Under the pieces are notes generated by a model, which made no database searches, was not told the origin of the DNA, and saw only the letters and a program-made list of their open reading frames with translations. Shown piece by piece: positions 9,553 to 16,662 of a stretch of DNA of 26,755 nucleotides; the first letter of the stretch is position 1, and each line of letters begins with the position of its first letter. Source of the stretch: a virus; the IMG/VR virus record IMGVR_UViG_3300036885_000420, positions 1-26,755 of that record; one strand, written 5' to 3'. Position numbers and translations under genes: made by a program.

Positions 9553-10308
9553 TTAAAGTATATCAGTTTTTAGTTCATATAGCCTTACAATATCGTCATT
9601 AAATGTTTTTTCCGAGTATTTCATTTCGGAAAGCTTATTTATGGTTATGGCTATTTTGTCACTGATTTTATCATCAGAAGCATTTTTCAACATTGCTATA
9701 TTTTCATTGATCATTTCTTTAAACAGCTCTTTCTTGTCTTCGCAGTGTATTACTCTTTTTAAAAATTCATTATCAGACTCATTTAAGTCCGAGTATTTCT
9801 CATTGAACTTGTTTATGGCTATTTCAATAACCTCATCAACGTATTGTTCTTCAATAACATTCGCGTTGTTTTTCTCCTTTTTTACGTGGTTTATGACGAA
9901 ATCTAATGATTCGTGTATTAAATTAACATCAACGTCGGAACTAACCTTTAACGATTCTTGGATTAGATTACCAATAGCTTCATATAAATTCAGCCTATAT
10001 TTATCAACGTTTTTTATATCGTCTTTTTTTACAAACTTTTTTAATTTATTATGAACTTCGTTCAACTCTTGAACGGTAAATGTTTCAAATAATTTTATAT
10101 TATTATCAATATATCTGATTGCTTTTATATCTTCGGAGATATATTTATTTTCTATGTTTTCAAAAACGTTAAATTCCAATTGTAATAGGTCAGATTCATT
10201 AAGAATATTGAAAATATCAGCAATAACATCCTTATTTTCATTTAAATTGTTTTTCACAATTTTATTTGATACGACCAAATTGGCAATTCCGATATTAATA
10301 TTGTTCAT
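9553..10308 (-). CDS. Unknown head-cluster protein at the T4 67/68 position
   Basis: This 251-residue protein is mostly predicted helical and acidic, rich in Asn, Asp, Glu, Lys and Ile. It has no cysteine-rich motif (one Cys), no signal peptide and no membrane segment. Blocks such as LLQLEFNVFENIENKYI (about 41-57) and IRYIDNNIKLFETFTV (about 63-78) look conserved in style, but I cannot name the family with confidence. It lies between portal and protease, where T4 has the prohead core genes 67 and 68, so a prohead core or portal-associated role is a reasonable guess from position only. A copy of the shared TATTTATA element lies 18 nt upstream of its start. Confidence 0.85.
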   Translation of the reverse strand: MNNINIGIANLVVSNKIVKNNLNENKDVIADIFNILNESDLLQLEFNVFENIENKYISEDIKAIRYIDNNIKLFETFTVQELNEVHNKLKKFVKKDDIKNVDKYRLNLYEAIGNLIQESLKVSSDVDVNLIHESLDFVINHVKKEKNNANVIEEQYVDEVIEIAINKFNEKYSDLNESDNEFLKRVIHCEDKKELFKEMINENIAMLKNASDDKISDKIAITINKLSEMKYSEKTFNDDIVRLYELKTDIL

Positions 10309-10326
10309 ATTTGATATTTAATTTTT

Positions 10327-10336
10327 ATATAAATAC
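10327..10336 (-). promoter_or_regulatory. Candidate late promoter element for the 9553-10308 gene
   Basis: The minus strand reads GTATTTATAT, 18 nt before the ATG. No gene starts on the plus strand here, so this copy supports reading the element as [C/G]TATTTAT[A/T] in gene direction rather than as the T4-type TATAAATA box. Confidence 0.5.
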
Positions 10337-10364
10337 AGTCGAGATTTCAATTGTTATTAAATGT

Positions 10365-10424
10365 TTATTTTTTTGTAGGGATAAAGACATCATCTTCTTG
10401 GAATTTATAATCAAAATCATCCAT
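10365..10424 (-). CDS. Possible 19-residue micro-ORF, in-frame remnant of the portal-like mini-gene
   Basis: After the TAA of the upstream 40-codon ORF, the same frame stays open for 24 codons and ends EDDVFIPTKK, which resembles the portal's DEDYFLPMRN. Its only ATG is at 10424. GAGG lies 8 nt upstream of that ATG, a rare Shine-Dalgarno-like sequence in this window, although it may only reflect Lys-Glu-Asp codons. It could be independently started, reached by readthrough, or be the dead tail of a broken gene. Confidence 0.35.
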   Translation of the reverse strand: MDDFDYKFQEDDVFIPTKK

Positions 10425-10439
10425 ATCTTTATCCTCTTT

Positions 10440-10562
10440 TTAAAACTTTTCAGCAATCTTTTTAAGATATGTATCAAGTTCATCGTCAGGAATATTGATA
10501 AAATTAATTGTAAATATCCTTTTTTCTCCATTGTTTTCAATAATATTATAAAAATTATCCAT
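10440..10562 (-). CDS. Mini-protein (40 residues) resembling an internal segment of the portal
   Basis: The ORF starts 4 nt after the portal stop, so it is coupled to the portal. Its residues from EKRIFTINFIN to LKKIAEKF align without gaps to portal residues 495-522 (EKKVFKIDVGN to YKVATKF): 11 of 28 are identical by eye and most others are conservative. The ORF then meets TAA exactly where the portal has Lys. The frame remains open beyond it and continues to match the portal (DYKF against DYRF, EDDVFIP against DEDYFLP). The intact ancestor would have been about 65 residues. Whether it is a small regulator or assembly partner of the portal, or a decaying duplication, cannot be told from sequence. 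Confidence 0.6.
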   Translation of the reverse strand: MDNFYNIIENNGEKRIFTINFINIPDDELDTYLKKIAEKF

Positions 10563-10566
10563 AGTT

Positions 10567-13500
10567 TTATTCCATTAATTTTTTTACAAATTCAGTAACA
10601 TCATCATTCCCATCATTAATTAATTCATCGATTTCTTTAATCATGCTTTCTGTGGCGCCATTAACTTTGTTCAGTTCTGTTTCTGTTATGATCTTCACTC
10701 TAGAATCGGCTTTAATTTTTTCGCCGTACACCAATTCATTAACATAACTATCAAATTCTTCATCAGTTAATGGTGGTTTATTTCTAAAATTCTTTTTGCC
10801 TTTTCTTAAATATCCTTCAGCAGTCATTGGTGGTAATTCACCACCACCTCCAGCTGGTGCTCCGCCACCGCCAATTGGCGCTCCACCCATTGGTGCTTCG
10901 CCACCCACTGGAGCGCCACCCATTGGTGCTCCGCCCATAGGTGCCTGTGGAAGAGTTGACCCACTGGCAGGAACAGTTCCGCCACTACCATAACGTGCAT
11001 CGATATCTGCAAATAATCCACTTTTCTTTATAAGAACTGGAGCGTCTGCAAATTCTTGCATAACAACCTTTTCCATTTTCTGTTGTTTAAGGTCTTCAAC
11101 AATTTGTTTATCGCTCATGTTGAATATTAATCTTTTTGCCCCAGTATGTGACATAGCAGCAATACCATTTTCAGAACGTGTTAATTCTGTGTAGGTTTGT
11201 GCCTTATTCCTCATTGTTTCAGCGTTTTGTATTTCCAATTGGCTGGAAGGATTGGATAATGCCAATGTAAAATCATTCCAATCTTCGGTGCCATAACCCA
11301 TAAGGTATAAATGAATCATGCCCATTTTGGTCAATTCCTGAACCATTGATTTTTGAACTCTATTTACCTTTTTAGCAAATCTTACGTCAAACTGTGCAAC
11401 GTTTTTTCCACCACCAGTAGCATCCTGAAATGATAAAAATGGTTTTGGGATTCCAAGACCGACAAATAAATTATCACGCAGATACTCAATATCATGGATG
11501 TCATTTAGGTTCGAATTTTTAGTAAAAACACCGCAAGTTAAAGCAAAATTATGATAATTGTGGAACTCTTCATTACCGTCGATAGTGATGGTTCCTGTAT
11601 CTTGTTTTTCGGTTAAATATTCGATTGAAACAATAGTATGATTGTAGCATGGCACATTTTCAATAAAATGAGACCAATCATTATAATTATAATATCTTAT
11701 TAATTTTAAAACATTTTTCCTTGTAAATTTTGTAAACGATTTATAAAATGGCTTATTTTTATTTAATTCGATAAATATTGTTTTAAAGGCATTAAATTCG
11801 GTGTTTATATGATTAACAAAGGATTCTAATCGATCATCATTTTCTTTTACAAACTCAATTAAATACTTTAATAATTCCTGATTATATACATAGGATTGTG
11901 AAATTTTAATTCTGTTGTTAATTTCTTTATTTGCTCTTATTCTCTTACCCTGAATTCTTTTTATTTCTCTATAGGTATCTGTCTTCATTACTTCTTTAAG
12001 AGTATTTCTAGATTTTTCTGAGGTAACATTTTTTGTACCACAGGCTAAAAATTTAATTGCTTGTTCAGGAGTAAAGTTTTTTATGGCTTTTTTACGCTTA
12101 TTACTTATATTTGTATTTCTGAGTATTTTTTGATCTTCGCTTAAATTATTTAAATAGTTTATAAATCCAGCATTTAACTTTTTAACTCTTTCGGCCATAT
12201 CAACATCAGACATATTAGAAATTCCAAGGTTTGAGTGATATTTAAAATGGTCTACATAACCCATAGAAACTAAATTGTCAGGGCTATTATCATATCTGTT
12301 CAGATTTGAATGATGTATAACTGTTTTTTTATCATTAACATGCTTTTCATCAAAAACAAACACATTATTAATTCCTTGTGACTCTAAATAATCTTTAACG
12401 AGTCTATGTGTATATACATATTCTTGTTTTGAATGATCATAAACCATTTCATAATCTTTATCATATTTGCCATTATTTTTACTGTTTTTAATTGTTTCAA
12501 ATTTCTTGTTAAAAGACCACAAAGATTCACCAACAATTAAATCTTTAGCTTCTTTAGTATTTCCTAATCTCGTGTTAAACTTATGATCAGGAGTACATAT
12601 AATAGATTTACCGTTGTCTAATGTTAGTTTTAAAACTTCTGTATTTTTACGAGTCACACCCGCCCATGTTATTTTCGCAGGGACAATCAATCCAGTTTGA
12701 GGATTTATAGAATACGACCACAATTTTTTCCCAGCCTCATATTCGTTTATAATTTGCTGTAATTCAAGGCTTCTACCATCCAATAATTCTATTTGCGTAT
12801 TTAATGCCAAACATGCTCCTGGGAGCGTATCTATTCCAGATTGCGTATTTGCGTTTCTCATTGGTAAGAAATAGTCTTCGTCGTTACCAAGGACATTAAA
12901 TCTATAATCAATTTGTCCACTGTTGGGATTTATTTGTTGGGTTTTTTTAAATTTTGTAGCAACCTTATACATGTATTCTTCAATATCATCTTCGTCCATA
13001 TTTCCGACATCTATTTTGAATACTTTTTTCTCTCCTGCGCGAATAATTCTATATGTTAGCATAGCATCCTCAGCCATTATAAGCTGGCGGAACACGCGCC
13101 TTACTTTATTTAACATACTAGATCCATATGGAATATATTTATCATCGCCAAGTAATCTAAAGTGAGCTATTTCAAAGGTGTTAAATTCATCGCCAGTCAT
13201 TCTTTCTTTAAATTTGATTGTTGGTTTGCCGTTTATAACTCTTTCGGTGCGTTCAATATCGTAATTAACCATTTGTTTTACGGCGGTAATTCCTTTATTT
13301 TTTTCGCCATAAAGCAACACGAAATTATCCCCATATTTACAATTCGATAAAAACACTCCATTTCTAGTATATTCGCCATTTTCATTTTTACTGCAAATGG
13401 GAAAATTATGTCTATCTTGTTCATTATTAGGCCCAACCACCTCCATGCAATATACATCATATTTTTCAGATATTCGTTCTACAGATTTTACCTTATGATT

Positions 13501-14514
13501 TAAAATACAATTTTTATTTCCACGAGTTGCCGAAATAGCCGAAGCACGCCTAAAATTTGGGTGATCAATAAAATTAGGATTTACACTTTTTGCAAAGTCA
13601 CAATTTGCTTTATTTTCATTTTCGGAATTTACAATACATTCTTTAGCAACAAGTCTATGCGTAAATATATGGCGATTTGATGACGGATCATAAACTCTTT
13701 CATATCCAGAAATAAGATTTGATTCATTGCTAGTTAATGTATAAAAGGGCATTAAGCTAACGCCTTCTTTTAATTCATCAGCCCTAACATATGATCCATT
13801 TCTTAACATGTATTCGTGATCTGATGTTGTTTCAACACATGTATCGTCATCGAAAGTAACTCTGATAATTTCACTATCTTTCCTTGTTAAATCACACCAA
13901 ATAATTTTACCAGGCATTACCTTTTTTGTATTATCTTGAATAGAATATGTCCAAATTTCTTTATGCGGATTTTCCTTTAATCTCTCAGATAATTCTTTTA
14001 TTGAGATTATTTCGCCATTCAATAAAGGAATAGCACTGTCATATTTAACAGGCGTGTTCCTCGTCCAAAACGGTAAATTTGTATTAATATTTAAGATATC
14101 GTAATAGAATTCTTCTAATATATTTTTTATTCTTTCTTTATTAGAATATATATTTAATACCTTACCGTCTATTCCCATTGTTGTGGCCTCTTCCATGAAT
14201 AAATCCAAAGCACTTGAAATAATTGGATAATATTCCATACCCTCATAGTCCATGTATGCGGGCAATCTTGCTGCTTCATACTGCAATGCTTTTTGATAAT
14301 TTCTGTCGGTTGTCTTGTTAAATTTATCATAAAGCTTATTTTTTTGTTCAATTTCTAATGCTTTACGAGCAATTTCTTCGGGGGAATTACCCTTAATTAT
14401 AATTTTTTTTGTTGCAGTATCTTTAACGTCATTGCCCGTTACCTGAAAGCCCATTCCATCCAGATTAAACATCTGATTGAGCTGTTGATATATAGTTCCT
14501 TTTTTATTATCCAT
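10567..14514 (-). CDS. 20: Portal protein, T4 gp20-like, interrupted by two inteins
   Basis: The 1315-residue precursor should give about 645 residues after removal of two inteins. The portal forms the dodecameric ring at one head vertex, where terminase docks and the tail later joins. Extein 1 (1-154) ends in NINTNLPFWTRNT. Extein 2 (392-567) holds CKYGDNFVLLYGEK, FNTFEIAHFRLLGDD, YGSSMLNKVRR and DEDYFLPMRN, all typical of gp20. Extein 3 (1001-1315) resumes with SNLNDIHDIEYLRDNL and GIPKPFLSF. A Gly/Ala/Pro/Met-rich repeat (APMGG units, about 1188-1225) lies near the C-terminus and is probably a flexible linker. The start at 14514 follows an A/T-rich leader with a copy of the shared element 22 nt upstream. 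Proper function requires splicing of both inteins. Confidence 0.93.
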   Translation of the reverse strand: MDNKKGTIYQQLNQMFNLDGMGFQVTGNDVKDTATKKIIIKGNSPEEIARKALEIEQKNKLYDKFNKTTDRNYQKALQYEAARLPAYMDYEGMEYYPIISSALDLFMEEATTMGIDGKVLNIYSNKERIKNILEEFYYDILNINTNLPFWTRNTPVKYDSAIPLLNGEIISIKELSERLKENPHKEIWTYSIQDNTKKVMPGKIIWCDLTRKDSEIIRVTFDDDTCVETTSDHEYMLRNGSYVRADELKEGVSLMPFYTLTSNESNLISGYERVYDPSSNRHIFTHRLVAKECIVNSENENKANCDFAKSVNPNFIDHPNFRRASAISATRGNKNCILNHKVKSVERISEKYDVYCMEVVGPNNEQDRHNFPICSKNENGEYTRNGVFLSNCKYGDNFVLLYGEKNKGITAVKQMVNYDIERTERVINGKPTIKFKERMTGDEFNTFEIAHFRLLGDDKYIPYGSSMLNKVRRVFRQLIMAEDAMLTYRIIRAGEKKVFKIDVGNMDEDDIEEYMYKVATKFKKTQQINPNSGQIDYRFNVLGNDEDYFLPMRNANTQSGIDTLPGACLALNTQIELLDGRSLELQQIINEYEAGKKLWSYSINPQTGLIVPAKITWAGVTRKNTEVLKLTLDNGKSIICTPDHKFNTRLGNTKEAKDLIVGESLWSFNKKFETIKNSKNNGKYDKDYEMVYDHSKQEYVYTHRLVKDYLESQGINNVFVFDEKHVNDKKTVIHHSNLNRYDNSPDNLVSMGYVDHFKYHSNLGISNMSDVDMAERVKKLNAGFINYLNNLSEDQKILRNTNISNKRKKAIKNFTPEQAIKFLACGTKNVTSEKSRNTLKEVMKTDTYREIKRIQGKRIRANKEINNRIKISQSYVYNQELLKYLIEFVKENDDRLESFVNHINTEFNAFKTIFIELNKNKPFYKSFTKFTRKNVLKLIRYYNYNDWSHFIENVPCYNHTIVSIEYLTEKQDTGTITIDGNEEFHNYHNFALTCGVFTKNSNLNDIHDIEYLRDNLFVGLGIPKPFLSFQDATGGGKNVAQFDVRFAKKVNRVQKSMVQELTKMGMIHLYLMGYGTEDWNDFTLALSNPSSQLEIQNAETMRNKAQTYTELTRSENGIAAMSHTGAKRLIFNMSDKQIVEDLKQQKMEKVVMQEFADAPVLIKKSGLFADIDARYGSGGTVPASGSTLPQAPMGGAPMGGAPVGGEAPMGGAPIGGGGAPAGGGGELPPMTAEGYLRKGKKNFRNKPPLTDEEFDSYVNELVYGEKIKADSRVKIITETELNKVNGATESMIKEIDELINDGNDDVTEFVKKLME
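11515..12813 (-). mobile_element. Portal intein 2 (433 residues) with HNH endonuclease
   Basis: It comprises portal residues 568-1000. It begins with Cys (CLALNTQIELLDG) after TLPGA and ends GVFTKN before Ser+1 (SNLNDIHD). Removing it restores the expected portal sequence DTLPGASNLND. The splicing block with TPDHKF is at about 661-666. An HNH homing endonuclease core is visible (VIHHSNLNRYDNSPDNLVSM, then DHFKYH), followed by a basic helical, probably DNA-binding region rich in Lys/Arg/Asn. The usual penultimate His is replaced by Lys (TKN); splicing without this His is known for other inteins. Its fold regions resemble portal intein 1. Confidence 0.9.
13342..14052 (-). mobile_element. Portal intein 1 (about 237 residues), unusual: starts with Pro, no endonuclease
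   Basis: It comprises portal residues 155-391. Removing it joins PFWTRNT to CKYGDNF, as expected for a portal. Visible splicing blocks are LLNGEIISIKEL, the TTSDHEYML block-B region, VYCMEV (block F) and GVFLSN before Cys+1. The first residue by this boundary is Pro155 (or Thr154 if shifted by one), not Cys or Ser, and the penultimate residue is Ser rather than His. A Cys sits at the block-F position used by class 3 inteins. The central region (YERVYDPSS, THRLV) resembles intein 2, but the HNH core is missing, so the endonuclease has probably been lost. Boundaries are inferred by splicing to portal motifs. Confidence 0.8.
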
Positions 14515-14536
14515 GTTTATAAAATATTATAATTAA

Positions 14537-14546
14537 ATATAAATAC
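14537..14546 (-). promoter_or_regulatory. Candidate late promoter element for the portal gene
   Basis: The minus strand reads AGTATTTATAT, 22 nt before the portal ATG. The same site read on the plus strand is TATAAATAC. It is one of three overlapping occurrences in the portal/endonuclease divergent region. Confidence 0.5.
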
Positions 14547-14562
14547 TTAAGTATTTTGAAAA

Positions 14563-14580
14563 GTATTTATATATAAATAC
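14563..14580. promoter_or_regulatory. 18-bp perfect palindrome carrying the TATTTATA element in both directions
   Basis: GTATTTATATATAAATAC is its own reverse complement. It lies 50 nt from each of the two divergent starts (portal at 14514, endonuclease at 14631). It could serve as a two-way promoter or as a protein-binding site. A second palindrome, AAATACTTAAGTATTT, lies at 14541-14556. Confidence 0.4.
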
Positions 14581-14589
14581 CTTTTTTTA

Positions 14590-14597
14590 TATATTTG
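14590..14597 (+). promoter_or_regulatory. Possible host-like -7 element for the homing endonuclease gene
   Basis: TATATTTG fits TAnnTTTG and lies 33 nt before the ATG at 14631. I see no TTG at the expected distance upstream, so the call is weak. It would let the endonuclease be expressed apart from late genes. Confidence 0.3.
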
Positions 14598-14630
14598 CAA
14601 TAATATATTAATTTAAATAAGATTTAACAT

Positions 14631-16070
14631 ATGAAATCTAAAGTGTTCGTTGAACGCGCCATATTAAAACATGGTAATAAATATGATTATTCTTTAGTTA
14701 CTGATGCTCAAATTAAAGAAAAATCAAAAATTATTTGCCCAACGCATGGTATTTTTGAACAAAGGGGAGACGCCCATTTAAGTGGTCAGGGGTGTGGGAA
14801 ATGTGGTAATTCAATATTAAAAAGTGCTGACGATTTTATAATAGCAGCTAATAAAATTCATAAAAACAAGTATAATTATGATTTTGTTAATTACATTAAT
14901 TGTAAGATAGCCATAAATATCATATGTCCTATACATGGCTTTTTTAAGCAAACTCCTGATAGTCACTTATCTGGACATGGGTGTAAGCTGTGCTCTTCAG
15001 AAATAAATGCTATAAAAATGGTGGAAATTACCGCAGAACAATTTATTAATAAAGCAATTGTAATTCATAATAATAAATATAAATATCCAAATGTTGAATA
15101 TATCAATGCAAAGACTAAAATAAATATTCATTGCAAAAAACATGGGGAATTCGAACAAACTCCGAATGATCATTTGTCAGGTAAGGGTTGTTCTAAATGT
15201 GGGGTCAACTTATCTATTGGCGAAAATGACGTTAGAGGCTTTATTGAGAACGAATTGAATTTATTTACCGATAAAATAAAAATAGACAACAAAGAAATTG
15301 ATATTTATGTACCCCCCAAAAAAGTTGGTATAGAATATGACGGATTATATTTTCATTCTGTTTTATTTAAGGGTAAAAAATATCATCAACAAAAAACAGA
15401 TTTATGTGAAAAAAATGACATACAATTATTGCATATTTTTGAGGATGAGTGGGCGAATAAAAAAGAAATTGTCAAATCTATTATAAAATCAAAATTGGGA
15501 ATATTTTCTGATAAAATATTTGCTAGAAAATGTACTATAAGAGAAATTAACTCTAAAGAATCTGCAAAATTTTTAGTTGAAAATCACTTGCAGGGAAATA
15601 CTGGTAGTAGTGTAAAAATTGGGTTATATTATAATAATGAATTGGTATCCGTTATGACCCTTGGGAAGAAGAGAATATCTATGGGAGTAAAAACAAGAAT
15701 TGATGGGGAATATGAGTTAATAAGATTTTGCAATAAACAAAATACCTTAGTTATTGGTGGTGCAAGTAAATTATTGAATTATTTTATAAAAACATATAAT
15801 CCCAAATCTATTTTAACTTTTGCAGATAGAAGATACTCTAATGGCAATCTCTATAAACAATTAGGGTTTACACTTATTGGAAATACAGAGCCAAATTATT
15901 TTTATTTTAAACAGCATGACTTAAAAAGAGAATATCGTTTCAAATTTAGAAAAGATATTTTAATAAAAAATGGGTTTGATGCATCAAAAACAGAACATCA
16001 AATCATGGAAGAAAGAGGATATTTCCGAATTTATGATTGCGGTAGCATGAAATTCGAAAAATGCTTTTAA
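14631..16070 (+). CDS. Free-standing homing endonuclease, Hef/VSR-like, with three Cys/His modules
   Basis: This 479-residue protein has three zinc-ribbon-like units in tandem (DUF723-like): C36/H39 with C55/C58, C99/H102 with C118/C121, and C168/H171 with C187/C190, each with an HLSG-G-GC core. These probably bind DNA. A nuclease domain of the VSR/EDxHD (PD-(D/E)xK) kind follows at about 197-285, with Asp224, GIEYDGLYFH (Glu235, Asp237), the Gln/Lys region 253-255 and LHIFEDEW. The C-terminal half (about 310-450, YELIRFCNKQ and FADRRYSNGNLY) is a domain often joined to such phage endonucleases. Free-standing enzymes of this type cut relatives' genomes and spread with their flanks. It is the only plus-strand gene in the packaging module. 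A hairpin terminator follows. Confidence 0.88.
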   Translation: MKSKVFVERAILKHGNKYDYSLVTDAQIKEKSKIICPTHGIFEQRGDAHLSGQGCGKCGNSILKSADDFIIAANKIHKNKYNYDFVNYINCKIAINIICPIHGFFKQTPDSHLSGHGCKLCSSEINAIKMVEITAEQFINKAIVIHNNKYKYPNVEYINAKTKINIHCKKHGEFEQTPNDHLSGKGCSKCGVNLSIGENDVRGFIENELNLFTDKIKIDNKEIDIYVPPKKVGIEYDGLYFHSVLFKGKKYHQQKTDLCEKNDIQLLHIFEDEWANKKEIVKSIIKSKLGIFSDKIFARKCTIREINSKESAKFLVENHLQGNTGSSVKIGLYYNNELVSVMTLGKKRISMGVKTRIDGEYELIRFCNKQNTLVIGGASKLLNYFIKTYNPKSILTFADRRYSNGNLYKQLGFTLIGNTEPNYFYFKQHDLKREYRFKFRKDILIKNGFDASKTEHQIMEERGYFRIYDCGSMKFEKCF

Positions 16071-16083
16071 TTTTTACAAAACA

Positions 16084-16116
16084 AAAAAATCGCTGTAGGA
16101 TATACAGCGATTTTTT
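16084..16116. terminator. Bidirectional rho-independent terminator
   Basis: TCGCTGTA pairs with TACAGCGA over a 5-nt loop, extended by six A-T pairs that give a T run on either strand. It ends the endonuclease gene (+, stop at 16070) and the gene ending at 16161 (-). Confidence 0.9.
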
Positions 16117-16160
16117 GCGGTGTTATTAGATAATTAATCGTTTTTATCAGCGCCCAAATC

Positions 16161-16613
16161 TTAATCATCGAAAGTATTTTCGAGATCATTATCTGAAAAA
16201 GTGACTTCATAAATATAAGAGGTGCCAGAAGAACCCGATGTTCCATGAAAGCCCGATGTGCCAGAATATGACGAATTACTATAAACGGAAGAACGAAATG
16301 ATGACTGCCAATTCCACTCATCGTTAATTAATTGGTTAAATTCATTCATATTTAATTCAACAACTTCATCGACAGACAATTCAAACATACGAACAGCTAA
16401 ATTATAATCCTTTACATGAGACACTGGCTTTTCAGCTTGAATATGTATTGTAAAATCCTCGCCATCAACAACTTTCTGGAGTTCTTTTGCAAACAAATCG
16501 CCGACTTTGACACGATAAGCTTTAATTGCTTCGTTATATTGATCAGCATGTTTTTTACGATTTTTTTTAATTATACTTAAAACATCGTTCTTGTTAACTT
16601 TAACTATATCCAT
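16161..16613 (-). CDS. Small conserved phage protein with a short collagen-like insert
   Basis: This 150-residue protein has a helical charged N-terminus (about 1-50), then VSHVKDYNLAVRMFELSVDE (65-84) and NEFNQLINDEWNWQSSF (90-106). I associate the last two blocks with a widespread phage family of unknown function. After this, residues 118-132 form five Gly-X-Y triplets (GTSGFHGTSGSSGTS), followed by an acidic tail. It is too unlike known small terminases for me to call it one, despite its place next to the large terminase. It is closed by the terminator at 16084-16116 and has its own host-like promoter at 16631-16662, so it is probably not dependent on late transcription. Confidence 0.8.
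   Translation of the reverse strand: MDIVKVNKNDVLSIIKKNRKKHADQYNEAIKAYRVKVGDLFAKELQKVVDGEDFTIHIQAEKPVSHVKDYNLAVRMFELSVDEVVELNMNEFNQLINDEWNWQSSFRSSVYSNSSYSGTSGFHGTSGSSGTSYIYEVTFSDNDLENTFDD
16218..16262 (-). repeat. Five collagen-like Gly-X-Y triplets inside the small protein
   Basis: Residues 118-132 of the 150-residue protein read GTSGFHGTSGSSGTS. Codon choices, such as GGCACATCGGG, are shared with the large collagen-like gene at the right edge, which suggests exchange between the two loci or common biased evolution. Confidence 0.75.
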
Positions 16614-16630
16614 AATATGTATTATTTTTA

Positions 16631-16662
16631 CAAAGATAATATATGTTTATCAATAAAACAAA
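16631..16662 (-). promoter_or_regulatory. Putative Bacteroidota-type promoter for the 16161-16613 gene
   Basis: The minus strand has TTTG (16662-16659), a 20-nt spacer and TATCTTTG (16638-16631, fits TAnnTTTG), 17 nt before the ATG at 16613. It starts right after the terminase stop codon. Confidence 0.55.

Noticed and set aside
10325-10540. 71-residue minus-strand ORF after the portal
   Set aside because: It lies in another frame over the portal-like mini-ORF. The frame starting at 10562 begins 4 nt after the portal stop and matches the portal, so it is the better reading.
10311-10598. 95-residue plus-strand ORF rich in Ile, Phe and Leu
   Set aside because: It is antisense to the mini-ORF and the portal end. 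Its hydrophobic composition comes from AT-rich DNA, with no sign of a real gene.
10796-10993. Pro/Gly-rich 65-residue plus-strand ORF
   Set aside because: It is the antisense of the Gly/Ala/Pro/Met repeats near the portal C-terminus.
16161-16613. Small terminase subunit
   Set aside because: The position next to the large terminase fits, but the sequence lacks features I would expect and carries a collagen-like insert and acidic tail, so I left it unnamed.
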